A DNA stretch of 64,000 nucleotides from Rhipicephalus microplus (GCF_043290135.1 NC_134707.1:81796987-81860986); one strand, 5' to 3'; counted from the first letter of the stretch, positions 45,881-55,010 are shown. Notes: generated from the letters alone by a model not told the origin. Translations and numbers: made by a program.

Positions 45881-46155
45881 AAAGGCTGGTGCGCACCGGC
45901 GACTTAGCAGCTGTCGTGCGACCATTTGCGACTGGTCGCAAACAGTCGTGAACGGTCGCAAACGGTCGCAAAGCGACTGCTTTGGCTAGTCGCTTGCTGA
46001 CCGATAGTCGCTTTCTGACCAGCCTAAAAAATTGGTCAGGAAGCGACTAGCTAAAGCAGTCGCTTTGCGACCGTTTGCGACCGTTCGCAAGTGTTTGCAA
46101 CCAGTGGCAAATGGTCGCGCGACTGCTGCTAGTCGCCGGTGTGCACCAGCCTTAA
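45881..46155. mobile_element. Harbinger-like foldback MITE with TAA duplication
   Basis: Arms of about 125 bases are inverted copies: AGGCTGGTGCGCACCGGCGA on the left, and the right arm's reverse complement AGGCTGGTGCACACCGGCGA. Both are rich in GGTCGCAAACGGTCGC motifs, with a centre of about 10 bases (gcctaaaaaa). TAA lies directly outside each end (45881-45883 and 46153-46155), the 3-bp target expected for PIF/Harbinger elements. There is no ORF. Confidence 0.8.
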
Positions 46156-46718
46156 CTTTACACCCATTATGTCTCAGATCAGTTATAGACAAAGCATCCC
46201 ACAAGATCGCCTTCACAGCGACATGGCACTGACAGACTCAATGGGGCCGTGAGCCTTCCGGCGGTGTTCCTTCAAGGTGTTCAAATTCTAAATGCTGGCT
46301 GCTTCTTCTACCGATGTAGACAGCCAAATCGTCCGAAAATGGATCACACAGCCAGTAAGCAACCACTGTGCATACACGGATCTGTAAGAAGAATTGGTTG
46401 TCATATTCCAGCTGTCGCACACAAAATAAGGCATCTGCGATGATAGATGGCGAAACCTCACCGGCTCAAAATGGCGCCTTGAGAAAGTCGTACACCTTAC
46501 GGCAACATTTCTCGACCAACTTCTTGAATAGGTAAGCCATAACCACATTACGGCAATATTTAGCTTATTCTTTTCTATATACAAGAAAATGCAGGATTAG
46601 CCCATGCGGCTGGTCTGCTTGCAGGCAAGCGAAGGCGTACTCCCAGTGGTAGATCAACACATAAAGTACGTTTAAACGCCACCTTCGCCCCCCCCTCCCC
46701 TGAAAAGAAAGAAAAAAA
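46156..46718. other. Unassigned stretch
   Basis: Mixed composition, only short overlapping ORFs on both strands, no repeat or gene recognised. Confidence 0.45.
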
Positions 46719-47489
46719 TTGGCAGCATATCCATGGAGTGAATGATGGAGAGTGGGGGGAAGCTTTCGTCCGTCCATTCGTTCTTGCTTTCGTCCGTCCA
46801 TGCGTCCGCCTGTGTGACCGTTTATGCGTACATCCGCCCGTCCGTGTGTCCATCTGTTCGTGCATCTGTCCCTGCGTTCGTCCAGGCATCCGCCCCCGCG
46901 TCCGTTCATGCGGCCATTCATGCATCTGTCTGTGTGTCCGTTTGTCCATCTATTCAACACTCCAAGTACCATTATCTCACATCTTTTCATCATATATTCC
47001 CCATATAGAAGCACCGCCATCCAGCGGACATTCCAAGGACTAAACGAGAGGTGGCACATGCACACTTTCTTACGGCTTGCACTTCGGGCCTACTGCCCAC
47101 CTTTATCCACCTCGTGTTCATGGTATATACTAGTTCACTGTATTCATGGCACTGCGACCCAACGCTCGTTAAACCTTTTTAAAACCAAGGAGGTTACGCC
47201 CAGGGAATATAACGTAGCAACCTTTTCCTGTCAGATAGTGCTCAATGGAAAGGCCAATGGCTGCTAATGGGGATCGCAGCGTGCGCGTTAACTAGAAGCC
47301 GAAAGCTCCTGTCTCTCATTCCCCATTAGCAGCCATTGGCATGTACATTGAGCACTATTTTTTATTGTTCTCTCACCGAAATCTTTCACCGGCACCACGA
47401 TGGAGGTCAAAATACTGTATTGTTACACACTACTACAACGGTTACGAGAGACGAACGGGTGCCGCTATAAGGAGCTTCGTCCCTAAAAC
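46719..47489. mobile_element. Tick-type repeat ending GGAGCTTCGTCCC, second family member
   Basis: Begins ttggcagcatatccatggagtgaatgatgg (compare 11030) and ends cgggtgccgctataaggagcttcgtccctaaaa. Inside are a CGTCC-rich array, one copy of the ccgccatc...gagaggtggc motif seen as a 60-bp array at 11.3 kb, and an internal inverted repeat (47236-47274 with 47320-47357, core gccaatggctgctaatgggg). Confidence 0.65.
46766..46960. repeat. Degenerate CGTCC/CATC tandem repeat
   Basis: Imperfect units like cgtccgtccattcgttc and gcgtccgttcatgcg repeat for about 195 bases. The Arg/Cys/Val- and His/Met-rich ORFs on both strands are translations of this low-complexity array and are not genes. Confidence 0.85.
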
Positions 47490-47685
47490 ATTTCTGGCTA
47501 GGCCGCTGTTTGTTTCTGCGGAAGCAGTGACAGCTGCTACTTTGCGAGTGTTTCTGGTGGAACGCGTACAAACGTGGCACTTATTGATCAACACCCATAG
47601 CTCTGACTAAAATAACAAAAAAACAATTGAAAAAGGGAACTCCCCCCCCCCCGTAAATTTACAGATAAGCGGCATCAATGTACAG

Positions 47686-48598
47686 TGTTACGTTTGGCCC
47701 GGCAATTCGTCTGGGCAGACGCCATTGTGCGTAAGCCGGTCTACTAGGGAGGCTTTCAACCCCATCGGCGCCCAGTCTGCAAGACGTTGTCCTATAGATG
47801 TTGCAGGAAGCAGTCGGGTCTCAACGAAAGCTTCACGAGACAAGCCTTTTGTTGAGGGGGCTCGAACAGCGGGGGGACAGGGCCAATGTGGCTGGTCTCA
47901 TTAAGTCAACCTCTTGACTCGTCTATTGTCATCTACGCGAGAACATCGCGAAGCACCGACAGCCCGGAAGCGTGGGAAGACGTCGAAGGAGCCGTTCTCA
48001 GGGATCTAGTGTTCGAACTACCTGAAGCTGAAAGCAGCATGGACCGCTGCTGACGTTCGGGTTAGCGGCGAACTCCCCGGAAGAGCTCAACTTTCCCTCT
48101 CCAGATTCAACCTAATCGCCCTGCGGCGCCTTCAAGGTGGGTGCCGTGTGCGTCAATGTGTGGTGCGCTCGTGCTCACATTGGACCATTGAGGCTTCGTC
48201 ACCTGATTTGTGGCGAGAGTACTTACCGCCGCCTTCTTCGGATCTCGGTGTAAAGGAGACGGTGGGTTATAAAAGTCGAAGCATTTTGTGAATCCTGTGC
48301 GGAATCATGAACTGAATCTCTGTTGCACATATTGCGGAATCTTATGTAGAATCATGCGTAGAATTATGAGTGGAATCATGAGCGGTACCATGAACTGAAT
48401 CTCTGTTGTACATAATGCGGGATCTTATGGATCCCTGCACAGTTTCTATATTTCTTCTATAATGTAAATAAATGTTCGTTCTACCTCTCTCAACGCTTCC
48501 CCCTCACTGGCGAGCATTGGCTATGTGGACGACGGCGGGGTGCCAGCTACCATAAAGAAAACCCGTCGTACCTGCCATCAACCTTCGAGCCTTTAACA
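47686..48598 (+). repeat. LTR of a retroelement (913 bp) with promoter and poly(A) signals
   Basis: It starts TGTTACGTTTGG and ends CCTTTAACA, so the termini are perfectly inverted (TGTTA/TAACA). A TATA box (TTATAAAAG at 48268) and AATAAA (48467-48472) are in the right order for U3-R-U5. Immediately downstream, after two bases, is a primer-binding site. Inside, the block aactgaatctctgttg...attgcggaatcttatg is present twice, about 85 bases apart. No second LTR or coding region is seen. Confidence 0.75.
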
Positions 48599-48600
48599 AC

Positions 48601-48618
48601 TGGTAGCAGCGGTGGGAT
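48601..48618 (+). other. Primer-binding site, tRNA-Leu type
   Basis: TGGTAGCAGCGGTGGGAT directly follows the LTR. Its complement equals the 3' end of a leucine tRNA plus CCA (ATCCCACCGCTGCCACCA as I remember the animal form), differing at one base. This places reverse-transcription priming on tRNA-Leu. Confidence 0.65.
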
Positions 48619-48704
48619 GCTATCATCCACCTCCTACCCTTTACAACAGCCAGATGCAGTGGGATGCTATCATCCACCTCCTACGCTTTACAACAGCCAG
48701 ATGC
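48612..48704 (+). repeat. 47-bp tandem duplication in the retroelement leader
   Basis: The unit gtgggatgctatcatccacc...aacagccagatgca occurs twice (from 48612 and from 48659) with one difference, starting inside the primer-binding site. Confidence 0.88.
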
Positions 48705-48722
48705 AGCAGAGCATAGCAGTTT

Positions 48723-48814
48723 TCCCTAGTGGCGCACTTGGTTCGCGCACGGTACTTATACAACAGTTCTCGTGAGCTATGCTGGGGTTGTGAGTTGAAG
48801 CCTCACCTGGGGCT
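48723..48814 (+). pseudogene. tRNA-Ile(UAU)-like copy 1, degenerate
   Basis: The outermost and most diverged copy. The D loop reads cttggttcgcgc, the T loop TTGAAGC, and the 3' acceptor CTGGGGC does not pair well with TCCCTAG. Anticodon arm and intron (caacagttctcgtgagct) are still clear. Probably a pseudogene. Confidence 0.7.
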
Positions 48815-48965
48815 TCATGAACAAACTGAACTTTTTATTAGTTTTCAGATTTAGTCATGAGGTTGTATACTCAATCCTGTCGACTTCCTGGCTCGAAAAC
48901 ATTTGTTTACTGGAGTTATGTGCAGGGACCATTCTTTAAGGCACCGCTCCTACATGCGACCATAT

Positions 48966-49056
48966 TCCCCAGTGGCGCAATTGGTTAGCGCACGGTACTT
49001 ATATGACAGTTCTTGGAGCTATGCCGGGGTTGTAAGTTCGAGCTTCACCTGGGGAA
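48966..49056 (+). tRNA. tRNA-Ile(UAU) copy 2, intron-containing
   Basis: Acceptor TCCCCAG pairs fully with CTGGGGA, with A as discriminator. The D stem GCGC/GCGC is perfect. Anticodon loop CTTATA shows UAU at positions 34-36, then a 17-base intron (tgacagttcttggagct, one base shorter than its sisters), then ATGCCG. The T stem GTAAG/TTCAC has one mismatch. A and B boxes are recognisable, and TTTT 3 bases after the gene can terminate Pol III. First pair T-A rather than G-C is unusual for Ile. Confidence 0.62.
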
Positions 49057-49200
49057 TGAACCTTTTATTAGTTTTCATATTTAGTCATGAGGTTAATTGT
49101 ATACTCAATTCTGTCAACTTCCTGGCTCGAAAACATTTTGTTTACTGGAGTTATGTGCAGGGACCATTCTTTAAGGCACCGCTCCTACATGCCACCGTAT

Positions 49201-49292
49201 TCTGCAGTGGCGCAGTTGGTTAGCGCACGGTACTTATACGACAGTTCTCGTAAGCTATGCCAGGGTTGTGAGTTCGAGCCTCACCTAGGGAA
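49201..49292 (+). tRNA. tRNA-Ile(UAU) copy 3, intron-containing, acceptor stem damaged
   Basis: 74-nt body plus 18-base intron (cgacagttctcgtaagct minus strand-identical edges). Acceptor TCTGCAG against CTAGGGA has two mismatches. D, anticodon and T arms are otherwise well formed (GTGAG/CTCAC, loop TTCGAGC). A TTTT follows. Function is doubtful. Confidence 0.5.
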
Positions 49293-49431
49293 TGAGCTTT
49301 TTATTAGTTTTCAGATTTAGTCATGAGGTTGTATACTTAATCCTGTCGACTTCCTGGCTCGGAGACATTTGTTTACTGGAGTTATGTGCAAGAACCATTC
49401 TTTAAGGCACCGCTCCTACATGCGACCGTAT

Positions 49432-49523
49432 TCCCCAGTGGCGCGATTGGTTAGCACACGGTACTTATATGATAGTTCTCGTGAGCTATGCCGGGGTTGT
49501 GAGTTCGAGCCTCACCTGGGGAA
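49432..49523 (+). tRNA. tRNA-Ile(UAU) copy 4, intron-containing
   Basis: The acceptor TCCCCAG/CTGGGGA is fully paired and the T arm GTGAG-TTCGAGC-CTCAC perfect. The D stem has one mismatch (GCGC/GCAC). The anticodon stem CGGTA/TGCCG surrounds CTTATA (UAU) and an 18-base intron tgatagttctcgtgagct. The variable loop is GGGTT. Mature length is 74 nt, as in animal tRNA-Ile. TTTT follows within 10 bases. Best candidate for a working gene with copy 2. Confidence 0.65.
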
Positions 49524-49666
49524 TGAACCTTTTATTAGTTTTCATATTTAGTCATGAGGTTAATTGTTTACTCAATTCTGTCAACTTCCTGACTCGAAAA
49601 CATTTGTTTACTGGAGTTATGTGCAGGGACCATTCTTTAAGGCACCGCTCCTACGTGCGACTGTAT

Positions 49667-49758
49667 TCTCCAGTGGCGCAATTGGTTAGCGCACGGTACT
49701 TATACGACAGTTCTCGTGAGCTATGCCAGGGTTGTGAGTTCGAGCCTCACCTAGGGAA
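49667..49758 (+). tRNA. tRNA-Ile(UAU) copy 5, intron-containing
   Basis: D stem GCGC/GCGC and T arm are perfect. Acceptor TCTCCAG/CTAGGGA has one mismatch and one wobble. The base of the anticodon stem is C-A. The intron cgacagttctcgtgagct is identical to copy 3 except one base. A long T run (TTTTTT) follows at about 49763. Confidence 0.55.
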
Positions 49759-49800
49759 AATCCTTTTTTATTGTTGAAATTTTAATTTAGAGTTTATGTA

Positions 49801-50038
49801 TTCTTGATTGATGGATATGTGGGGTTTATTGTTCCTGAACTACCATGTGATTACAAGACGCGCCGTAGTGAAGGGTTCCGGAAATTAGACCTCCTGCGGT
49901 TCTTTAACGTACACACAAATATGATCACATAGGCCTACAGCACTTTCTCCTCCACCAAAAATGCAGCTGGTATTCAGTCTCACGACTCACGGGTCAACAG
50001 TCGAGTACCTTAGCCACTATAGACCACCGCGGTGGGGC
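49801..50038 (-). mobile_element. tRNA-derived SINE, full-length, minus strand
   Basis: On the minus strand it begins ccccaccgcggtggtctata, then gtggctaaggtactcg (A-box region), a degraded B box, 'gttaaagaaccgcaggaggtc', 'atttccggaacccttcacta' and ends aataaaccccacatatccat. It aligns along its length with 58827-59070 and abuts the tRNA array. Confidence 0.82.
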
Positions 50039-51828
50039 AGGTAAGTTACTCCGAGCAGTCGATTAGCACCACTAACTTTTCACAGTTCGCCGCTGATGAG
50101 AATACAGAACGGCGAGCGGCTGTGATACCATGGGAGTGTAACCATAAGAGTTCGCCGTGACATATCTGATAACTTATCGAGATGCAGTAGTGTCCAAGTG
50201 CACGTAGTTCAGTTGATCGTCCGTATTTAAATTAAGCATATCATAGACTTGTTTGTATAGTATAGTAAAGTATGTTATGGTATACTATCATTTACCATAG
50301 GGTGAAAAAGGAAAGGGAAGAAGGAAAGGAGGAGGGAAAGGCGGCAGCTTAGTCTTGGCACCTCGAGAGCATAGCAGTTCAAATGTTTTTATTTATCGTA
50401 CATTGAGGCTTGGACCACTGTCAAATGATTTTGATGAAGCAGCACGAATTGGGTATTTAAGTTACGCGCAGAGCTTACTTTGGGAGTTGTGTAAGTGGTG
50501 TGTAGAAATTTATGGCTGGACAGAGCTTTTCTTTTTTTTTTTCGGGTGGCATCGTCATGGCATCTTTCTCCTTTTTTAGTGCATTCGCAAGCCTCTCGAT
50601 CGCTCCACAAAAGGGGTCACCTGCGATCATCGAAACTGGAGTTCGGCATGGCATTCTTTCAAGTTGTTCCCTGACGTGACAATTTTCTGGGTCACACAAC
50701 GTTTTGTCCTCAGAAACACTTATATTCCATTATCGTGAAATTTAACACAGACTTCATGTGATGAAGCGTTCCCCTTTTACGTCTCTACTGCGCGTTGCGC
50801 TTTGTACGACGTGCTCGCATAATTCCAATGTATTAACAATCTGCGAAGATCTGTCTGCATACCAGTAGTTAAAACACTCGTCTTCGGATCTCAGGGGCTG
50901 GAGTTCAAAATCCAGCGTAACCAAACGGTGATGGCAGCCTCTGTTGCCCTCACGACTTCCGATCTTTCGTGGGTCGAGAGCAAGCGACCGAGCTTTCGAA
51001 TATTACAAGATACCTTATCGTACGCTTCATCCATTCATACATTCCATCTGTTGAGGAGTGCCGGCATATCGTGGTTATTGTGTGGGAAGTTGGACACCCA
51101 TGCATGGCTCACCTATGCAAAACTCTTTCTAATAGCCTATTGCATAAAAAATAGGTAAATACAAAGCTGATACGTTACCAAGAGCCAAATGCGAAATCCA
51201 TACATTAAAAACAGGCGAATACAGAGCCAATAAGGCAGACACATCTCGAATGGACTAATACCGAACCAAGAGACAAACACAGATCCGACCGGCGTCGAAC
51301 GGTTTTGGGTTGTGTCAATAATCAATTATAACATTGGCTTTTTGTTGTGACTTTTGGCTGAGTTGGTGATAAAGGAATGGGCTGGTTTTTTATGGTTCGT
51401 TTAATTATTGAAAGTTATTCGGTACACACTCGGTGTGTTTAAAAATTCACTGTGATCGAACGCCGCTAAGAGTAAATTTGTCGGGTGATAGGTCAGTTTC
51501 ATTTGATTTGGGTTAGGATGATACCAGTGCTTCGTAGAGACTTTACTATATATATCCTGCATGGCTTTGCTTGTTCAAGAATGAGAATAAGTCTGCGCAA
51601 TTCGACTATACGTTCCGTGGCAACGGAGCCAGGGTGTACCACAACACGACGCAGAGACACCGCCTGTCGTCATCAGCAATCTGTGCGCAAACGCCCGTAA
51701 ACTTCGAGAGAGCAAGAGCCTAAATGGCTGCTGCAAGGATTCACCCTGAACTGTCATACATTTCGACGAATATGCTTCACCATAGCCTGCCGCTAATATC
51801 CTTCACCGGAGTTGACCTTGCCTAGGTC
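50039..51828. other. Unassigned 1.8-kb stretch with a purine-rich tract
   Basis: A GA-rich tract lies at 50300-50345. Near 50868-50935 a tRNA-like string (ccagtagttaaaacactcg ... ggagttcaaaatcc) may be a decayed SINE head. No protein-coding gene is seen. Confidence 0.45.
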
Positions 51829-52066
51829 TTAAAGTGGCACTAAAGAGCAAAACATCCGTTCGCGTATTAGTAAAGAACTATTTCACAATCCCGAAAACGC
51901 CACACTCACCGCGACACGATGGTTAGTGAGTAAGCTAGAAAACACATGAAATGAAAATGTGGGTGGGGATGCTACTTTGAGGTTCGCTCACCAAACAACG
52001 TGACGTGAAATATTTCGAAGGCTTCTGCTGGGCCGTACGTAGCTTCCTATCGATAAAAATGGCGTA
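51829..52066 (+). mobile_element. Left half of a TTAA-flanked repeat (AAGTGGCACTAAAG end)
   Basis: TTAA at 51829-51832 is followed by agtggcactaaagagcaaaac, resembling the AAGGGACACTAAA ends at 35.3 and 36.0 kb. It is cut at 52066 by the Tigger element and its right end is missing. Confidence 0.4.
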
Positions 52067-52908
52067 CAGTCAAACCTCGTTATAACGAAGTTGAAGGGGG
52101 AGTCGTAATTACTTTGTTATAACCATTAGTTCGTTATAGCCAATATCCATTTCTACCGACAATTAGTCAGCAAGAGAGAATGTACTCACCACCGAATATC
52201 ACAGCAGCCCGTCGCGCAGAGAAAAACGGCCGTCGGAAGGCAAAAAACTAGCAAAATAATAAAGAACAATGCAATAATAAAGGACAATACGCCGAAATCT
52301 TCGGCCACTTTTTTTTTCTTGACGCCGGACTCAACGGCTCTCAACATTGCAGACTTCTGCTCAATTGTGATGATTTTGCGCTTACGTTTGCCGTTGTCCA
52401 TGTCTAGCGGCGGAGGGGTGTTGCTCTTCCACAGCGAACGACAAGGAATTAAGCACAAAGCCAACAAAGCCGCAGTCTCCGCCGACCCAGCGTGGAGCTG
52501 AGGGAAGGAGGAGGTCAGATGCGCAGGCGGGTCAACGAGTTCCACAGGAGAGGGGAGGTCGGCTGACGCGCACGCTCGCGCGAGTTGCTGCGCGGGCGAG
52601 TCCATTAGTTCCTGAGGAAAGGGGAGGCAGGGCGACGTGCACCCACGCGCGTGTTGGCAGGCGGTGCAAGGCGTGAGTTTTGAATTACCGCTGCCGTGAT
52701 GGGACGTGAACCGGCGCACGCTATAAGATATTGAATTCACGTATACCAAAATGATCAGTAAATGCTCGTTGTTGTCAAAGAATGGTTCGTTATATCCATT
52801 GTGAGGAAATTTTCACTTCGTTAAAACGAGGTTTTAAATACATGGGCGTCTATGGGAATTTCAAGGGGAATTACAATTCCTTCGTTATATCCATTAGTTC
52901 GTTATATC
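52067..52908 (-). mobile_element. Internally deleted Tigger (pogo) element
   Basis: It starts CAGTCAAACCTCGTTATAACG next to a TA dinucleotide, the standard Tigger/pogo-type end. Related inverted motifs fill its right side (cttcgttaaaacgagg; ccttcgttatatccattagttcg). Inside is only the first part of a transposase. The right end is cut by the LINE that starts near 52909. Confidence 0.72.
52288..52401 (-). pseudogene. Tigger transposase N-terminal fragment
   Basis: From ATG at 52401, 38 codons: MDNGKRKRKIITIEQKSAML ... VAEDFGV. This is the CENP-B/Tigger-type N-terminal helix-turn-helix; the reading then runs into AT-rich sequence with no DDE core. The longer frame 52186-52749 adds upstream codons without domain character. 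Confidence 0.75.
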
Positions 52909-53443
52909 CCGCTTCGTTCCCCGCAGGGGCGCCTGTGAAAGCAGGCGTTTGGTGTGTAGCGACACCACGGACCCGAGCTAACGGGGGAGTTTCTACTCCC
53001 TCCCACGCCTAGCCGTGCGTGGCTTTGCCGTGTCCGGGGAAAAGGGGATCCTGGGGGTTGAGCCGACCCTGGGTGATTGGACCTTTAAGGCCCCCCGGCA
53101 GAGGCAACACACCCCTTTGGCCCCGGCTTCACGTAGACGGCACGCCTGGGCTGACCCACCCAGTGGAAATCGGCAGTCGCCTTTTCCTATCTCTCTCTTC
53201 CTACATCTTAGTCTTTTCTTGTCTTTAAATCTGTCCTGTCTTCTTCTCTCTTCCATTTACTTCCGATTTTTCATGGCGGCAAGGGTTAACCCTGTGTAGT
53301 TACCCAACCTTGGGTAGTTATATTCGGTTATAGCGGCGATGCATGGCTGGCGTCTCCAAGTGTTCACTAGTCAACCTTGTAGCGTCCCCTTGTTGGGCTC
53401 GGTGGTGGGTGGCCACCATCGCCGCCGAACTTCATTGTATTTT

Positions 53444-54646
53444 ATGGCAAAATCTTTTCCCCCCCTTCCTGATCGCTCCCTAAAAAGGTGGCGCACCGAA
53501 GACACTTTCTTGCCTAACACACCAAAGCCCACATTCCCAAAGTACCATGTAATTCACAGTCAAAACGAAAAGAAGACAGTCCGAGCTATTTCACCTTTTC
53601 TCGTCTCCAAAACTCTCACAGAAGCAATAGGCCCAGGTTACAAAGTAACAAAGATGGGAAGTGGCGATCTTCTTCTGGAGGTTCGTGACAAAGCCCAGTA
53701 TGAAAAGCTGTCTAAGCTTGTGGCCTTTGGGGAAACCCCTGTTTCGGTGGGCCCACACAGGTCCATGAACACTGTCCGTGGCGTAATTTCTGATGATGAT
53801 CTTACTGAGCTTTCTGAAAGTGAGCTGCTCGAAGGTTGGCAGGACCAGAACGTGGTCAAAGTCCAACGAATAACAATAAGACGCAACAACAAACTGACCC
53901 CTACAAAACACGTAATAATTACGTTCGGAACAAGTGACCTACCAGAATCAATCGAAACCGGCTATTGTAAGCTTCGTGTAAGACCATACATTCCCAACCC
54001 TCGTCGATGTTTCAAGTGCCAACGTTTCGGTCATGGATTGCAGAGTTGCAGAGGGCGTGCCACTTGCGCAAAGTGCGCATCCATTCAACACATATCAGAC
54101 AACTGCACCTCAGAAACAACTCATTGTTCGAACTGTGAAGGAGATCACGCTGCCAACTCACGATCATGCCCCGCATGGAAAAAAGAGAAACAAATAGTAG
54201 AACTTAAAGTTAAATTTAATCTCACATTCCAAGAAGCGCGCCAACGCTTCGCAATACACAACCCATTTTATCCCTCCTTTGCAGATGTGACGCGCCGTGG
54301 CGCCGCGCCACATGCCTCGGCACCCGCGAATGCCACACAGTGTGTGGCCGCGGTCGTGCCACCAGTGCCCCCGGCTGGAGCAGCCTGTACTGCTCTGCCA
54401 CCTGACAAACAGGGCCGGCAGACCCTAGTGTCTGCTGAACCTCGGACCACTGCAGGCGCAGTCAGGTCCGAAAGTTCAGTGAATGTGCCTGCCCAGCAGG
54501 CACCATCCACCACCTCACACGAGGTGATGGATACAAATCCCACTCCTTCGGCGCCTCAGACGCCGAAGGATAGGCGCAACTCCTTGGAGCGCGCCAAAAA
54601 AGAAAAACCTCGAATCACAGGGCCCTCAAAAGGCCCTGTAAACTAA
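53444..54646 (+). CDS. LINE ORF1 (gag-like nucleic-acid-binding protein), complete frame
   Basis: I choose ATG at 53444 (MAKSFPPLPDRSLKRW). An upstream in-frame Met at 53339 only adds 35 residues of leader-like sequence. The product is 400 residues. An N-terminal region (VRAISPFLVSKTLTEAIGPG, LLLEVRDKAQYEKL) precedes three CCHC zinc knuckles at about 185-245: CFKCQRFGHGLQSC, CAKCASIQHISDNC and CSNCEGDHAANSRSC. After FNLTFQEARQRF comes a Pro/Ala/Ser-rich tail. In I-group elements this protein coats element RNA. The frame has no stop, but the copy lacks an RT, so it is a relic that could at most encode ORF1. Confidence 0.88.
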   Translation: MAKSFPPLPDRSLKRWRTEDTFLPNTPKPTFPKYHVIHSQNEKKTVRAISPFLVSKTLTEAIGPGYKVTKMGSGDLLLEVRDKAQYEKLSKLVAFGETPVSVGPHRSMNTVRGVISDDDLTELSESELLEGWQDQNVVKVQRITIRRNNKLTPTKHVIITFGTSDLPESIETGYCKLRVRPYIPNPRRCFKCQRFGHGLQSCRGRATCAKCASIQHISDNCTSETTHCSNCEGDHAANSRSCPAWKKEKQIVELKVKFNLTFQEARQRFAIHNPFYPSFADVTRRGAAPHASAPANATQCVAAVVPPVPPAGAACTALPPDKQGRQTLVSAEPRTTAGAVRSESSVNVPAQQAPSTTSHEVMDTNPTPSAPQTPKDRRNSLERAKKEKPRITGPSKGPVN

Positions 54647-54685
54647 CGCAACACCTTAGTATGCACAGCACCACACTAAATTAAA

Positions 54686-54940
54686 ATGACACAAATACTA
54701 CAGTGGAACGTCAGAGGATTGTTGAGAAACTTCGACGATATCCAGGAACTTTTACACAAACATACACCTAAAGTGCTGTGCGTACAAGAGACACACCTGA
54801 AACCGAAACACACCAACTTTTTACGTCACTACATTATCTTTCGGAAAGACCGGAATGATGCCATTGTGCCATCCGGTGGTGTTGCCATTATAGTCAATCA
54901 AGGGATTGCATGCACACACCTAACATTACAAACATCCCTT
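54686..54940 (+). pseudogene. LINE ORF2 start (APE endonuclease N-terminus)
   Basis: From ATG 54686: MTQILQWNVRGLLRNFDDIQ, then VLCVQETHL and GGVAIIVNQGI, the opening motifs of the apurinic-type endonuclease (WN and QET active-site positions). It ends at about LTLQTSLE, where sequence turns into an inverted copy. The remaining 24 codons to 55012 belong to the opposite-strand LINE. Confidence 0.85.
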
Positions 54941-54958
54941 GAGGGGATGTTTGTAATG
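54924..54958. repeat. Perfect 15-bp hairpin at the junction of two LINEs
   Basis: CATTACAAACATCCC (54924-54938), loop ttgag, then the exact complement GGGATGTTTGTAATG (54944-54958). It stands precisely where the plus-strand LINE stops and the minus-strand LINE begins. Confidence 0.93.
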
Positions 54959-55010
54959 CCTAATTGCATCTACAGTGTTGAGCACAAGTGTTTCCGAAAG
55001 GTTAATTCTT

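Larger units (their letters stand above)
48723..49800 (+). repeat. Tandem array of five ~235-bp units, each with a tRNA-Ile(UAU)-like gene
   Basis: tRNA-like segments start at 48723, 48966, 49201, 49432 and 49667. The spacer is conserved too: tttattagttttcatattta, gtcatgaggtt, cttcctggctcgaaaac, ttactggagttatgtgcag and aaggcaccgctcctac. The unit therefore duplicated as a whole. The long plus-strand ORFs here are translations of the array. Confidence 0.92.
52909..54940 (+). mobile_element. I-group LINE, 5' part with 5' UTR, ORF1 and start of ORF2
   Basis: A GC-rich 5' leader (52909-53440, with hairpins such as GCGCCTG...CAGGCG) is followed by ORF1 and, 39 bases after its stop, by ORF2, which breaks off after about 85 codons at a hairpin (54924-54958). 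RT and 3' end are absent. Such loss of the 3' side is opposite to normal 5' truncation, so a later rearrangement is likely. Confidence 0.85.

Noticed and set aside
46565..47065. Arg/His/Met- and Cys/Val-rich ORFs on both strands (up to 166 codons)
   Set aside because: They are translations of the CGTCC-rich tandem array; composition follows the repeat and no domain is present.
48903..49777. Plus-strand ORFs of 60-106 codons containing repeated VMCRDHSLRHRSYM peptides
   Set aside because: They read through the tRNA array and its spacers; the peptide repeats only because the DNA unit repeats.
50868..50935. tRNA-like string with a B-box-like ggagttcaaaatcc
   Set aside because: No complete cloverleaf can be formed and the head is too diverged to assign to the SINE family.
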